Below, one piece after another: positions 20,628-31,222 of a stretch of 64,000 bases of DNA. Both the position numbers and the translations under genes were made by a program. A model generated the notes under the pieces. It was given only the letters and a program-made list of their open reading frames with translations, did no database searches and had not been told where the DNA came from. Positions within the stretch are counted from its first letter, which is position 1, and every line of letters starts with the position of its first letter. The stretch comes from Linanthus parryae (taxonomy: Eukaryota > Streptophyta > Magnoliopsida > Ericales > Polemoniaceae): assembly GCA_023055425.1 (NCBI GenBank), contig JALGPY010000005.1, positions 87,585,495 through 87,649,494 on the forward strand. The letters are read 5' to 3'.

Positions 20628-23600
20628 TCAAAGCAAATTCTTGACTAAGGAGTCTTGGGGCTCGAACTGCTCGCTCAGCTTCTCCACCTGTTCCACTTCT
20701 TGCTTCAATTGCTCGCACCTGGCATTCATCTCATGATACAGCTTCAGAGCTTCATCAACTCTTTGCTTCTGCTGCTCCACCTTTTGCATCTCAGCTGCGA
20801 GATTCTGGTGACCGAGTTTCAAAGTTACAGCCGCGCGAATCAGCGTGACTCTGTCCTTAAGAAACTTAAAGCCCATTCTGCCTTGGACTTTGGTCACGAG
20901 GTTTTGGCACATGCCACATAGCAATTCAGCACTCTGGACCGAAATGGTCGCAGGCGTAGCCGCAGATAGCTGCTCCAGTATCCAGATGGCTTCAGTGAGG
21001 AACAGCCTCCTGTCAAAAGGCCCGATCTCCAGAGATCTCACAAACGAGCGAGGATACCTGAGACGCATTCGAACCACCCAGTCTACATCGGTTTGCTTCA
21101 AACCTGAGGAGACGTCAAAGATAAGTTATGATGTCAAAACTCGCAAGCGAATAATGCGACGTGCGAACAGTAAAGCTCTACTTACCAGTTCCTTCCAGAA
21201 TCTCATGAAGAGAAGGAATGCGGGCTGCCGGGTTGTTCAAAGATTGCCCTCGCTCCATAGCTCTCCTATCGGCTGCGAGCTCCAATCTCTCGTAGTAAGG
21301 AGGAAGAGTGTAGGCCGCACCAGCTGCGACTGCATTCCCAACCTGCGAGCCCCAAATGCTCCACGCAGGAATAGGTGCCTCGGGCTCAGTCGTCGCCGGA
21401 GGTGAAGGGACAGCCGAAGCCGCTTGGCGAGGGACGCTCTCAGATGCGAAAGCATTAGCAGCACTTGTCCTCACTTCCTCAACACTAGCATGGACATCTT
21501 CATCCATCAACACAGTGTCAGCTCCAGCATCGTCGGAAAGCTCGATGATATCCTCACGAGGCTCACCCGTGCGGTCAGCAGCTGCGACGGGCTTCTCGGT
21601 ACGGGAGCTCGGAATTGGAACATAGGACGCAGAAGGCTGACTTCTCTGCTCCAGCTCAGGTTCCTCAGCGTGACCTGCGACATTAGATGCGATGATATGA
21701 GGTAACTTGCGCTATAAGTTATTTTGCTATCTTTACTAAAGCTAAAGAATAAGCACCTCCACGCGAAGGTGGGATTGAGGTATCTTCATCATACACTAAG
21801 GACGTGGAACCATGCCCTATCAGTGTGTCCTCACTAAGCAAGTCTGTAAGAGGAGCGTGACCTGGGATGCGAATAAACTAGTCATGATTTTGCCTCAAGT
21901 TGCTAAAGCCTAGTACATGCGTGTCACTCAAATAATTACCTGAAGGTTCTCCGCATTTGTCTACTAACCAACGGCGAATGTCCGCCTTTGACACGCCATG
22001 CTTTAACGCACCCACAATAACATCTCTATAAGTTACTGCGAGATTGAAGATCTCACCTTTATCGCCGCCTGCGATTTCCTCAAAATCCGCTTGGACTTGC
22101 TCCAAGGCTGCTGCGTCCTCTCCGAGAACCTCATCTTCCTCCTCCGCATGAGGAGCTACTTCTTCGGGAAGCTCGTCTTCCTCGACAGTTGGACGCGCTA
22201 AGTCATCAACATGCTGCTCTTCGAGGCTCCGCTGCTTCACACGCTCAAGCTCCTCTTCTTCACGACGCCTTCTTCTCTCAGCAGCCTCCGCGGCTGTCTT
22301 CCGGGACTCAGCAAGAACGTCCTCGCTTATAGGCTCATCTGAAATGCCAGAATGGGCATCTCTCTTTTGTCTTTTGGCCGCGAGGCCACAAGCGGTCTCA
22401 TCATCATCTGCGAATACACGAATGGTTTAAAGAAAAGAAGTGCAAAGAAGTTACGATGACAAGGAAGGAAATGCGACGGAAGTACCTCCCGATTCTTCCT
22501 CATGCGTTACAACTGTTGCTCCTTCTTCTTCATCACTTGCCTGGGGCTCCTGCCTCTCTTCCTCTTCCTCTTGGTTGAATGGAACAAAAGTCTCAACCGC
22601 GAAATCTTTTCGCACTTTGCTGGGCATACGACCTTTGCCTTTGTCCTTGACAGAAAGGGACCTCACTGGAGGAGAAGCTGGAGCGCTTCTAGGGGAAGAA
22701 ATCGTAATTCCCTTTTGCCTAGGTCTCTTCACTCTTGGCGCCGCAGTCGCTGGAGGAGACGGGTCATCTCCGAGAGGAGACGAAGCCGGAGTATTGTCTA
22801 TCAGCGAGTCAGCAAAAACATTCATGACTGCGCGAATCTTTGTTTCAATCTCAGCGTCCATCCTCCATGAAAGCCGGAACGGCTGCTTTTGTCTTCTGGT
22901 GGCAACACTGGTGTTGACCAGTGACTTGGAGCGATCACCAGCTGCGAATCTCCGCACATGACACTACAACAGTACAGAATAATAGTGTCAGCACAAGGAA
23001 ATCGAGAAAACTTAACACATGCGAAGAAATTGCTTACATCAGCAAAAGCCTTGCTGTATCTGACGACTTGCGCGTCTCCTTTCTTGATTGCGGCGACCTG
23101 CTCCTTCAGAATGAAATCAGGGCACAAATGGTTCTCACGGTCCCACAGTGAGTAGCAACCATACTCAGACTCGCTCAGACTGCAAGTGGGGCGAAACGGA
23201 AAAGAATTTCTTTTGATCAAGGGAGCTTTAGCCGGCTGCGCGGCCGACTCTGTCTCGATCCTCGTTCGCTGGGCAACCCAGTATGCGAGCCAGTTCTGGG
23301 AACAACCACCCTCGCGGGTTCCCGCAGGCTGCTCAAAAGGAAGATTGTTCATGAAAACCGTCTCGCACTCCTTTGTTAGCAAGCGCTTGTAGCATCCTTT
23401 GACAATGGACTGGGGCCAGATTGATGGGGCCACCGCATCAAAACCAAACTGAGGAGAAACTCTAGTGGGGTCAACGTCCACGGTGATCTTCTCATACCTC
23501 GGCGCGAGCTCACGAATGTGCTCTGCGAGGGCAGGAAGGGAACCTCGCAGACACCAGCAAAAGAACTCGCGGTAGCGCTCATGGAAATGAGGTCCCCTTT

Positions 23601-24918
23601 CAAAGAGAAGCTCTTCTGAAAAGACCATGCCTTTAGAGGGGTACAGCTTTGGAAACCATCTCACATTCTCGACACGCGTGGCATAGGGCCTGGCAGTAAA
23701 CTCCTTCCGTTTGTCGCATATCAAACTCCAAACGCATTTGGGGTTGCCTGTTCCGAACCATCTCGCAGCTCTTCCGCTGTTGCGTGCTTCTGTCTCGCCT
23801 GGGGGACACCACTTTTCAAGTTGGAGAGCAGTTGGAGCATAAGACGGCCAGCGCTCGAACACCCACATTGTCAGAAAGGAAATATTGACAAAGGTCAGTA
23901 CATCGTGGCGGCCACGCGACTCCCTCATAGCCAGAACCAGCTGATCAAGCCTATAGTACAGCGTGCCCAAAACCAAGGGTCCGAGTGCGACTCTCTGGCC
24001 AAGAGCGAGCCTCACAGCGAGCGGCAACACATGATAGAAGACTCCGTCATGGGGGTGACCATCAATCAGATACCTTGACAGCCAGGCACAGAGAAAAGCA
24101 CAAAGGGTCAAATGGTAGCCCTTGCCCTCTACGTAATTCTCGGCCTCCGGGTCCTCGTTCAGAAGCTTCTTAGTAATGCTGCTGTTCGCATAGTCTTGGA
24201 AGAAGTACTGCAACCATTTGTTCCAGGTATTCTTCGCAGACGTATCGACCAACTGCCAATTCGGAAGAGGCTTCGTAGTAGCCCACCGAGTGGAAATTTT
24301 CTTCACCTCTGCTAGGCATTCCTCCATCTGCGTGTACAAGGCAATCTCCGCGGATGTCCTCAAGGGACTCAGAGGGTCCACCTCGCCCATGGGAGAAAGC
24401 TCGTACAGCATTTGAACGTCCTCGAGTGTCGGGGCAGCCTCGAACTCAGCAAAATGGAACGTATGAGTCGCAGGCGAGTAACGGGACAGAAGGTCTAGAA
24501 GCATGGACTGATCCAACTTCACGGCAGCACCCTTCATAGCATGGATAGCAAAGTATACGCCGGCTTCATTAAGAGTCTCGGCGTGATGATCCAACACGTG
24601 GTCAATCCACTCATCCATATAGTCCAATTTCTGGACGAACGCCTGAGTAGAAATCGCAGTATATGGGAAGTGCCCGTTCTCGATCCCCAATCGAACTACA
24701 TCCTCGGAACCAACCCACTCGAGCAGGGCTGAGTTAACTGGGCGAGTCAACGTCAGCAATCGCTCAACTGGAACAGGATCAGGCATCCTCTTCGCCTTTA
24801 CCCTCGCATGGTAGAAATCTTTGCCGCCTAAAAAGGGGGCTTTTCGCCACAAGGCCTGCGGAAGGTCGGGTATCTCTTCATCTTCCTTGACGGGTCTGGT
24901 TACTCTTGTCTTGGCCAT
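20628..24918 (-). CDS. Antisense plant mobile domain gene of Tat-A (six exons)
   Basis: Join, on the minus strand, of 24918-23038, 22963-22486, 22407-21940, 21861-21757, 21674-21186 and 21103-20628; introns are 74-82 bp, all GT-AG. The exon sum is 3897 nt, about 1298 codons without an internal stop; intron 1 is phase 0 and the rest phase 1. Exon 1 holds an aminotransferase-like plant mobile domain (PMD, related to MAIN/MAIL1): LLEWVGSEDVVRLGI, HTFHFAEFEAAPTLEDV, YHLTLCAFLCAWLSRYL and MWVFERWPSY. Exons 2-5 are Ser/Pro- and Glu/Asp-rich with basic clusters (KRPRQKG, RRRRREEEE) that could be nuclear signals. Exon 6 is a Leu/Gln-rich coiled coil ending in DSLVKNLL. PMD genes antisense to pol have been reported for Tat-type elements; the function is unknown. 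Exon calls are from consensus sites only, without RNA evidence. Confidence 0.88.
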
Positions 24919-24958
24919 TCCTGCGGAAGAGCAAAAAAAAAGGGGGGGGGGGGGGGGG
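24919..24958 (-). other. 5'-UTR splice acceptor with extreme C17T9 tract
   Basis: Read on the antisense-gene strand: C17, T9, then GCTCTTCCGCAG followed at once by GAATGG containing the start codon. This is a textbook pyrimidine tract plus CAG acceptor (boundary 24921/24920), so a 5'-UTR intron probably ends two bases before the ATG. On the plus strand it appears as A9G17. The donor is uncertain; CAAG/GTTGG near 25190 is one candidate. Confidence 0.55.
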
Positions 24959-25349
24959 AGAAATACCACACTTCAGTTTGAATTTTGGGATTCAAGATCT
25001 ATGCAAAGGAAGACGAGCAGTTCCGGTATCGATTTCAGAAATTGGGGAGTTGCAAGATCCAATATTGTTGAAAGATTAAAACGAAGCGGGTTCAAAGATC
25101 AAAACCTCTTCACAAATTCCATGGGTTTACAGATTCAACGCAGTTCAAGGCAAACACTGGTATCTTAAATCAAAAAGTAAACGAGGCCAACCTTGTTTTC
25201 TTGAAGCCTGCTTGGATATGCACAATTGAAGAATACGATTTGCAGTTCTGAACTGGTGATTGATTATCTGGATCTGCTCTCGAAGATCTCCGGGTACCAT
25301 TCACTTTAAGAGAAAGAAGTGATGCTTTGCAATAATGGGGGATACAAGG

Positions 25350-25458
25350 TATTTATCCAAAACAATGAAGGGTTGCGTCCTTTCGATAGTCGAATCGAAA
25401 CCGTCACCGTCGAATCGCGCAATCACAGGACAAGCTGACGTCACGCCTAAAACCCTAA
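25350..25458 (-). promoter_or_regulatory. Putative promoter of the antisense gene
   Basis: On the minus strand, GGATAAATACC (core 25356-25350) is a TATA-like box about 430 nt before the ATG. Eighty bases upstream of it lies TGACGTCA (25436-25443), a perfect bZIP/CRE-type palindrome, beside a telo-box AAACCCTAA (25450-25458). Such boxes are common in plant promoters of growth-related genes. The cluster lies between the antisense gene and the 3' LTR, so the gene appears to have its own promoter rather than using the LTR. Confidence 0.55.
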
Positions 25459-25561
25459 AGGTCAGACGGCACGACTCTAGGGGTTTTAGGTCATAATGAC
25501 ACGCACGGGGGCTGAACTTACCCGTATTTGAATTGGTGCGTGGCGGCGACGCGTATGTTGG

Positions 25562-25618
25562 TTTCTGCGCATGGAAGTCTATACGGCTATGAGTCTTCAC
25601 GCGCAGAAAGGGGGCTAA
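25562..25618 (+). other. PPT-side hairpin and polypurine tract of Tat-A
   Basis: TTTCTGCGC (25562-25570) and GCGCAGAAA (25601-25609) are perfect nine-base arms with further partial pairing inward. The second arm runs directly into AAAGGGGGC and the LTR begins at 25619. The purine run primes plus-strand synthesis in LTR elements; the flanking hairpin is an additional structure. Confidence 0.75.
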
Positions 25619-26244
25619 TGTAGATACTGCTTTCTGACATGACAGATCTTGGCCACGTGGCAGCCATCCAGCACACCATATTGTGCTCCATACACACTAG
25701 ATCACCAGCCGAGCTGATCCATGTGGGGGCTGCGAGACAGAGCCCTCGCTTACCACTGCACGGGACTTGTAGGGACTTAGTGGTTTGGAGGCTAGAGTAA
25801 GCCCTGTCGCGTGCGAGCCAAGCCCGCACGCGACCTTTAGTAACTGTTTTGAGAGATCTATGGCACGAGCTCCCTAGACCCGGTCAATCCGGTCAAGCCC
25901 GGTCAACCTCGTAACGGTTCCGGTATTCGCGCACCACGTGCTATAACGGTCCCTATATACTCGGACGAGCGTGCCGTTATGGTTAAGCTAATTAAGCCGC
26001 CATTAATGGGCGCATTAACCACACTACAACGGTCACGTTCTCCAGTATATATATATCGTTAACCTTTCCATACAAAGGAGAACAGACTGTCATACGCGGA
26101 AGCTCTGCCAAACCTCTGTCTCTCTCTCAGACATTGCTACTGACTTACTCTCTCCCTACACACACCCCTACTCTTCCTGTGCGATCCTTGATCCACTACA
26201 CACGGTGCACACGGAGGTCTCCCCGCCGGAATCTCTTGTGCACA
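25619..26244 (+). repeat. 3' LTR of Tat-A (626 bp)
   Basis: Same length and ends as the LTR at 10875-11500, with four substitutions. It is followed by the target duplication ACAGG and then by the continuation of the interrupted gag gene. Its last part is open in the gag frame, so an artificial LTR-gag chimeric frame (26134-26673) exists. Confidence 0.96.
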
Positions 26245-26624
26245 ACAGGGAAAGAGGATCATGTTGAGTTGGAAGCTTGGATTATGGTAATGGACAAAAT
26301 CCTAAACACGGTAGATTGTCCCGATGATCAGAAAGTCAACTGTGTACTATTTTACTTAAAAAGCAAAGCGAATCTTTGGTGGAGGAATGCACGAGAAACT
26401 CTGCAAGCCGATCCCAACTTGAATTGGAAAGCCCTTCAAACTGCGCTCAAAGCTCGCTTCTACCCTCATCATGTGAAGAGGAGCAAGGAACAAGAATTCC
26501 AGAATCTACAACAAGGAAATGACTCTGTGACCGATTATTTTCAAAAATTTACGGAGTTGACACGGTTTGTAGGAAACATGGTGCCTGACAAAGAGCCCAA
26601 GGTTTCCAAATTCATCTATGGACT
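26245..26624 (+). pseudogene. gag middle piece of the old chromovirus-like element
   Basis: Open frame coding for a Retrotrans_gag capsid: GKEDHVELEAWIMVMDKIL, LYxLKSKANLWWRNARE, LKARFYP, YFQKFTELTRF and KVSKFIYGL, each with a counterpart in the intact element at 49532. It begins at the right copy of ACAGG and is cut at 26624 by the Tat-B insertion. The frame continues correctly at 36229 after the duplicated GGACT, showing that both insertions were clean. Confidence 0.85.
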
Positions 26625-29600
26625 TGTTTACAAGGAAATCCTCAAGAGATATCCGAGTATACACCTCAAGTAGAGAATAAGAACAAAAAGGACTGTAGGG
26701 TGTGTGTAGGGAGAGAGTAAGCACTAGTAACTGCTTGTGAGAGAGAGAGACAGTAAGCTATGGTACTGGAACAATATGTCTTGTGTCGCAAAGGAGAGCT
26801 AACAATCCTATATATAGTAGGGAATTAACCGTTGAGGGGTTAATGGACCATAAATGGTGGCTTAAAGATAGACCCCCAACGGCACGTTCGACCGTGTATA
26901 TAGGAACCGTTATGTATCTGTCCGCATGTAATAACCCACATTTCTAATTCACATTAGAACGTTAATAATATATGATTATATGTTAATATTTCATGATATG
27001 TTTGATAATTATCCCATGAAAATTTATATATAGTGTTTTAGTGTAAATAAGTAAAGTTGAAGGCATTGTTTAATATTTGAGTTTGATCTTGTGAAATATA
27101 TGATAAGTGAATTATGTGCCTAATTAAATTAAATGACTATGTTTGATTAAAAAGTTAACTGTTGGGTGCTAAATTGTTAATTGCTAAGTTCTTCTGTGTT
27201 AGGCATAATCTAGAAATAAGTTGGAGGAGTGTTATATGAATAAATAAAAATTAGTTTAGTATGTATGATAGTATGTTGAAATTGTACAAGTACTATGTAG
27301 TAGTATTGCCACACGCGTAACCACATGTCTATACGTGTCGAATTTAGAAACTCATAGAGTGGTATAATGGTACAATTGTTGCACCAAATCACTCCCCCCA
27401 TGTGCATGAACAACCTCCTCCACTTGTCACTCCCCCTCAACACTTGTCACACCCCCTATGCACCACATGTCTCTCTCCCTCCCACTTCTTCCTCCACTTT
27501 CTCATCCTCCTCCAAACCATCCGTCCATTTTTCTCCCCTTTCTTCTCTTATGAAATTTGTTTTCTCTCATTTTTCTAGCACAAGTCCTAAATTTACTCCA
27601 AAATCATCAACAATTGAGAGATCAACCCTCACTTTCTTCATAATTCCACCAAGTTATGCTAAGATGTCCACCTTAGGAGGCTAGGAGGAACAAGCACAAC
27701 CTCATTCATCCCTATTTGAGGTAAAAATTCATCTTTTTGTGGTTTATTTTTCACATCTTTCATCTAGATTATACATGCATGTCATCAAAAATATGGTTGT
27801 TGCAAGATTCATGTAAGAAAATGTTATGGATTGTGATGTTTATGTCATTTAGGCATTTTTTTAGTGTAATTTCACATCTTGGTAGGAAATTTCCTACATG
27901 CAACAAGTTTTGAGCTATGGAAAATCACAAAACTCATATTTTGAGCCTATTTTCACAAAATCGGAAAAATATTTAAACATTTCAGAAAATTATGAAAATT
28001 TTACAGCATGTGTATTTGTATGTGAAGTTTCTACAGTAAAAATTTCAGAATCATTGGAGTTATATTTAATTTTTAATCAACCAAAAACCGGGACTGTTTT
28101 GATACTCCGTTCAACTCTGTACCAGTCCGGTAAATCATCAATTTCATGTACTTATGCTACTTCAATTCTTATGAAATTTGTATATGTTGTTTCCGGACAT
28201 GTTATCTACCTACTGTAAAAAATTTATAATTTTTGGAATTTATATGAATATTTTATGAATTTATTTCCAAGGCTGCTACCAGCCCATGTTTTTGTACTAA
28301 AACTGATCCGAAATATTATGTTTAAAAATATTTAGAAAACTTTATAATTTTTGATATTACAGTATGTTATGGGTAAACTCATTATATATGTAACGTAAAA
28401 ATTTCAAGTCCCGGATAATTATTTTGAATTAACTATGAATTTTGTACTAGCGATAGTTACACTTTGTTTATAAGCATAATTTTAGAAGTTTATCAAATTT
28501 ATTAGAGCTAGCTTGTGTAAGTTACTTCTTAGTTCAATACATGCCATATTTCACTTATGTGCTGCATTATGCATCTCATTTGCATGAAAGAACGAATATA
28601 AGGTCCATGAAGTATGTTAATATAGGAAAAGGTAGTCCATATGTATCTAAGCGATGTAGGCATGCATTATGCTTGAATTGAATTGGTGCTAAGTGATTAT
28701 ATGTGTTAATTGTAGTGTTCCTTTTCATCTATGTGACGTTGGATTGATGCTCATGTGCTCAAAGTTTTCGAAATCGGGCTAGGAAATATAAAATGAATTG
28801 CTTAAGCTCGCAAGGTGAGTTACCCTACCTCCCAATGTTTGTACCTACCCTCAAGTTTCTTACGAAGTTATGTATGTTCATGTTGTCCCAACTAGTATGT
28901 ATGTATGCTTTTAACGAGAGTAAAATATTTATGCCCCCATGGATGCTAACAAACAAAATAAACATTTCATAAGATAAAACACGGTTTCAGAAAGGCCACG
29001 GTACCGGAGTGAAACCCCCTGTCGGGTATAGGCAGGCTACGGCCCTTTTGCCGGGGCAATATAAGCAGGCACGCGTCGGCTCACGGGTCGTCGCGATGGA
29101 CATGTCCCTACGTTATGTTAAGTCACAAAGGTTATCACGGGCCATAAGATAAGAAACTAAGAAAACACGTTTATGTATGATAAGGTCTCTACGCGAGACA
29201 AAGCAAGGTTCCTACTTGGAACAATATGATTTCACACGAATCAAGTTTTGCTTTACGCTATGCTTTCTCTATTATTCATGTTACTCTTAATGAATGTCAT
29301 GATCTTTCAAGTTTCACAAGTATATGTATGTATGACTATGATTTATGTTCATGTCGCTCCATGGGAAAGTTAGCCTCTTTTAATTTTCAAACCTACGGAG
29401 GGGCGTAGATGTAACTCACTGAGCTAGTTGAGCTCACCCCTTTAAAATTAACTTTCTTTTCAGGTTATAAGGACACGTAAGAAGCAAGAAGTATCTTGAC
29501 GTTAACTTCATGTGTTGGCTTGTGGGACGAATGATGTTTATGTGCTTAAATGTTGCAAATATGTTAGGCGACTTAGAGAAATTGTACAATACATGTTCTT

Positions 29601-30203
29601 AACTTTTTGTTAGAATGTAAAATTTATTTAATTGTGTATACATGACGTTGTATGAGCCCTTGTATGATACTTAGAACATTTCCCGAAGTTTATGCTCTAC
29701 TTACGTTATGAGTCGAGAGGACTAAATGATATTTATTTTCAAGTTTCAACTCTCTTTTCTTTACAATTCAAATTGTTCATCAAGACGACCCCAAGTGAAT
29801 TTGTTATTTACGCTTCCGCAAAGTTATTTTTAGAAAATTTTATCACGAACTTTATAAATTACTCGTTTAGCCTCTCGACGAGTCAAGGCCGCACCGGCAT
29901 GTCGCGCCCTCCTCCCGTTAATGCAAGTTTTTATTAATCGCTAATCGGGGTCGGCGGGAGGGGGATGTGACACCGCAAGTATCGGAGACCGTTATGAGAT
30001 CAGCCGCATTGATGGGACACGTAAGCCTAGGATCTCTCAGTCAGTTACCAGGGTCGCGCGCAAGCTTGGTTGTCGCATGCGCGCGACGGACCTTACTCTA
30101 GCCTCCAAATCACTAAGTACCTACAGCTCCCGTGTTATGGTGCGCGAGGGCCCTGTCTCGTAGCCCCCACGGGATCAGCACGGGTGGTGATCCGGTGTGG
30201 GTG
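26625..30203 (-). repeat. Left (3') LTR of Tat-B, interrupted and truncated
   Basis: Segments 26625-26926 and 29978-30203 align with the right LTR (35626-36223); between them sits a solo LTR with target duplication CCGCA. The match to the right LTR ends at 30203 (right copy: GTGGGTGGAGC; here: GTGGGTGTTCT), so about 70-75 bp of the element-5' end of this LTR, together with the PPT and most of the antisense gene, were removed by one deletion. Confidence 0.85.
26927..29972 (+). mobile_element. Solo LTR (3046 bp) of a chromovirus-like element
   Basis: Starts TGTAATAACCC, ends GGATGTGACA, and is flanked by CCGCA on both sides, inside the left Tat-B LTR. It holds no gag-pol. Size, TGTAATA start and a G/C-rich internal patch of paired short repeats (about 28990-29110) recall the long LTRs at 37305 and 44527, so the parent was probably Tekay/Del-like. 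It arose by LTR-LTR recombination after a full insertion. The strand is given by similarity to those LTRs. Confidence 0.85.
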
Positions 30204-30711
30204 TTCTTTTTCGCGAGTGCTAGAGCTGTCTCCAGGAGACAGAGGGAAGATATTCAAAGAGTTGGCTGATTTCTTGGGAGAGCTGTATCAGGCTACCCCT
30301 GTAAGTACCACACCGGCTAAAGCCCAAGAGTTCCTTGCAAACGCGCAGAAACTTGAACGACTTGCAGCAGGACGGTTGGACTTGAGTTACCTTGCCCGGT
30401 GGTTGACAAGAATTCATAATTCTGCCAATTTTGGAAATGAGCTTGCTATCTTTAAAAGGGAAACATCAGACCTTGCTGCACGCAGGGAAAAGTTCAAGCG
30501 CCAAGCCAAGGAATTGAATGAGGCCGTGAAGCGTCATGAAGCCAGCAAAGCCCGTATTGCAGAGCTTGCTGCCAACTCTCTTAAGTTGTCAGCGCGGGAT
30601 TCTTTGCTGAAGGATTTCTTTGAAGAAAGAGGTTGCTTTGACAAGGAAACGTTTTTCATTGTCCTGCTTTTGCTTTGTGCCCTGTGTGGCTGTGATACTG
30701 GTAGAACGTGA
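30204..30711 (+). pseudogene. Last exon of the antisense gene of Tat-B
   Basis: Antisense to the Tat-B pol remnants. The frame codes for a helical, Lys/Glu/Ala-rich coiled coil (KFKRQAKELNEAVKRHE, ARDSLLKDFF) that corresponds in position and pattern to exon 6 of the Tat-A antisense gene (ending DSLVKNLL), with a short extra tail to a stop at 30709-30711. All upstream exons, including the mobile domain, are gone: the frame upstream of 30204 is LTR sequence. It shows that the antisense gene is a lineage trait rather than a one-off capture. Confidence 0.75.
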
Positions 30712-31095
30712 ACAATATGTATATGTACATCTATTTTCCATGCTTTGTGTTGCATCTGCATGAACATAAATGCTTAAATATATGATTGTCCCTTAAAGGA
30801 AAGTGTTGTTTTGCGCCCCTTTGTAGGCAAGCACGCTTTCGAGCAAATTTCTTTTCTGCAAGTTATGACCGGATAGAATTCTATTGCTTCCATGTGAGTT
30901 GGTGTTGTCGCACTTCTATTTGATGAAGTGGATTTTCCTTTAGGTTGCGAATACTTTGGCCCCTCTTATAAGAAATCATGCAGGTGGGCCTCCTTTGTAT
31001 GGTCCCCAAATATTCCCTGTTCTGTTTTCGCGTTGTCTAATAAGATAGACCTTTTCGCGTTAGGCCACCATTCGGGCGGGTAACCTACTTATATC

Positions 31096-31222
31096 CCTGC
31101 TATCCTATGAGATAGGCTTGTATTGCTATCTTGTGAGATAGGCTTTTGCCCTTATCATGTGAGACGAGGCCGTATTGCTATCGTAAGAGATAGGCTTTTG
31201 CTGCTATCATGTGAGATAAGTT
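31096..31222 (-). repeat. Hairpin array of Tat-B
   Basis: CTATC-6-GATAG hairpins at 31100-31115, 31126-31141 and 31178-31193, with two degenerate ones at 31152-31167 and 31204-31219. On the element strand they read GCCTATCTCTTACGATAGCA, identical in core to units of the Tat-A array. The position is also the same: between the pol 3' end and the antisense gene 3' end. Confidence 0.85.

Larger units (their letters stand above)
10875..26244 (+). mobile_element. Tat-clade Ty3/gypsy element Tat-A with antisense gene (15.4 kb)
   Basis: The two 626-bp LTRs begin TGTAGATAC and end GTGCACA, and the element is flanked by ACAGG at 10870-10874 and 26245-26249. Order: 5' LTR, tRNA-Trp primer site, gag-protease, RT-RNase H-second RNase H, integrase, palindromic and tandem repeats, an antisense multi-exon gene, a PPT-side hairpin and PPT, 3' LTR. 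Two RNase H domains and a large region between integrase and the 3' LTR are marks of the Tat lineage. The LTRs differ at four sites (by eye), so insertion is recent. Two premature stops in pol suggest this copy is not autonomous, unless they are read through. Confidence 0.95.

Noticed and set aside
22822..22963. C-terminus of the unspliced 715-codon antisense ORF
   Set aside because: Reading through the first intron gives low-quality sequence, while splicing at 23037/22964 joins in frame to a long acidic exon.
26134..26673. 179-codon plus-strand ORF
   Set aside because: It is a chimera of the Tat-A 3' LTR and the interrupted old gag; only the part from 26245 is real coding relic.
26927..29972. 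Large DNA transposon or gene insertion in the Tat-B LTR
   Set aside because: TG...CA ends, 5-bp duplication and similarity of layout to the chromovirus LTRs fit a solo LTR better; no transposase frame exists.
30070..30203. N-terminal part of the plus-strand ORF ending at 30711
   Set aside because: This part is Tat-B LTR sequence read through by chance; the coiled-coil part starts at about 30204.
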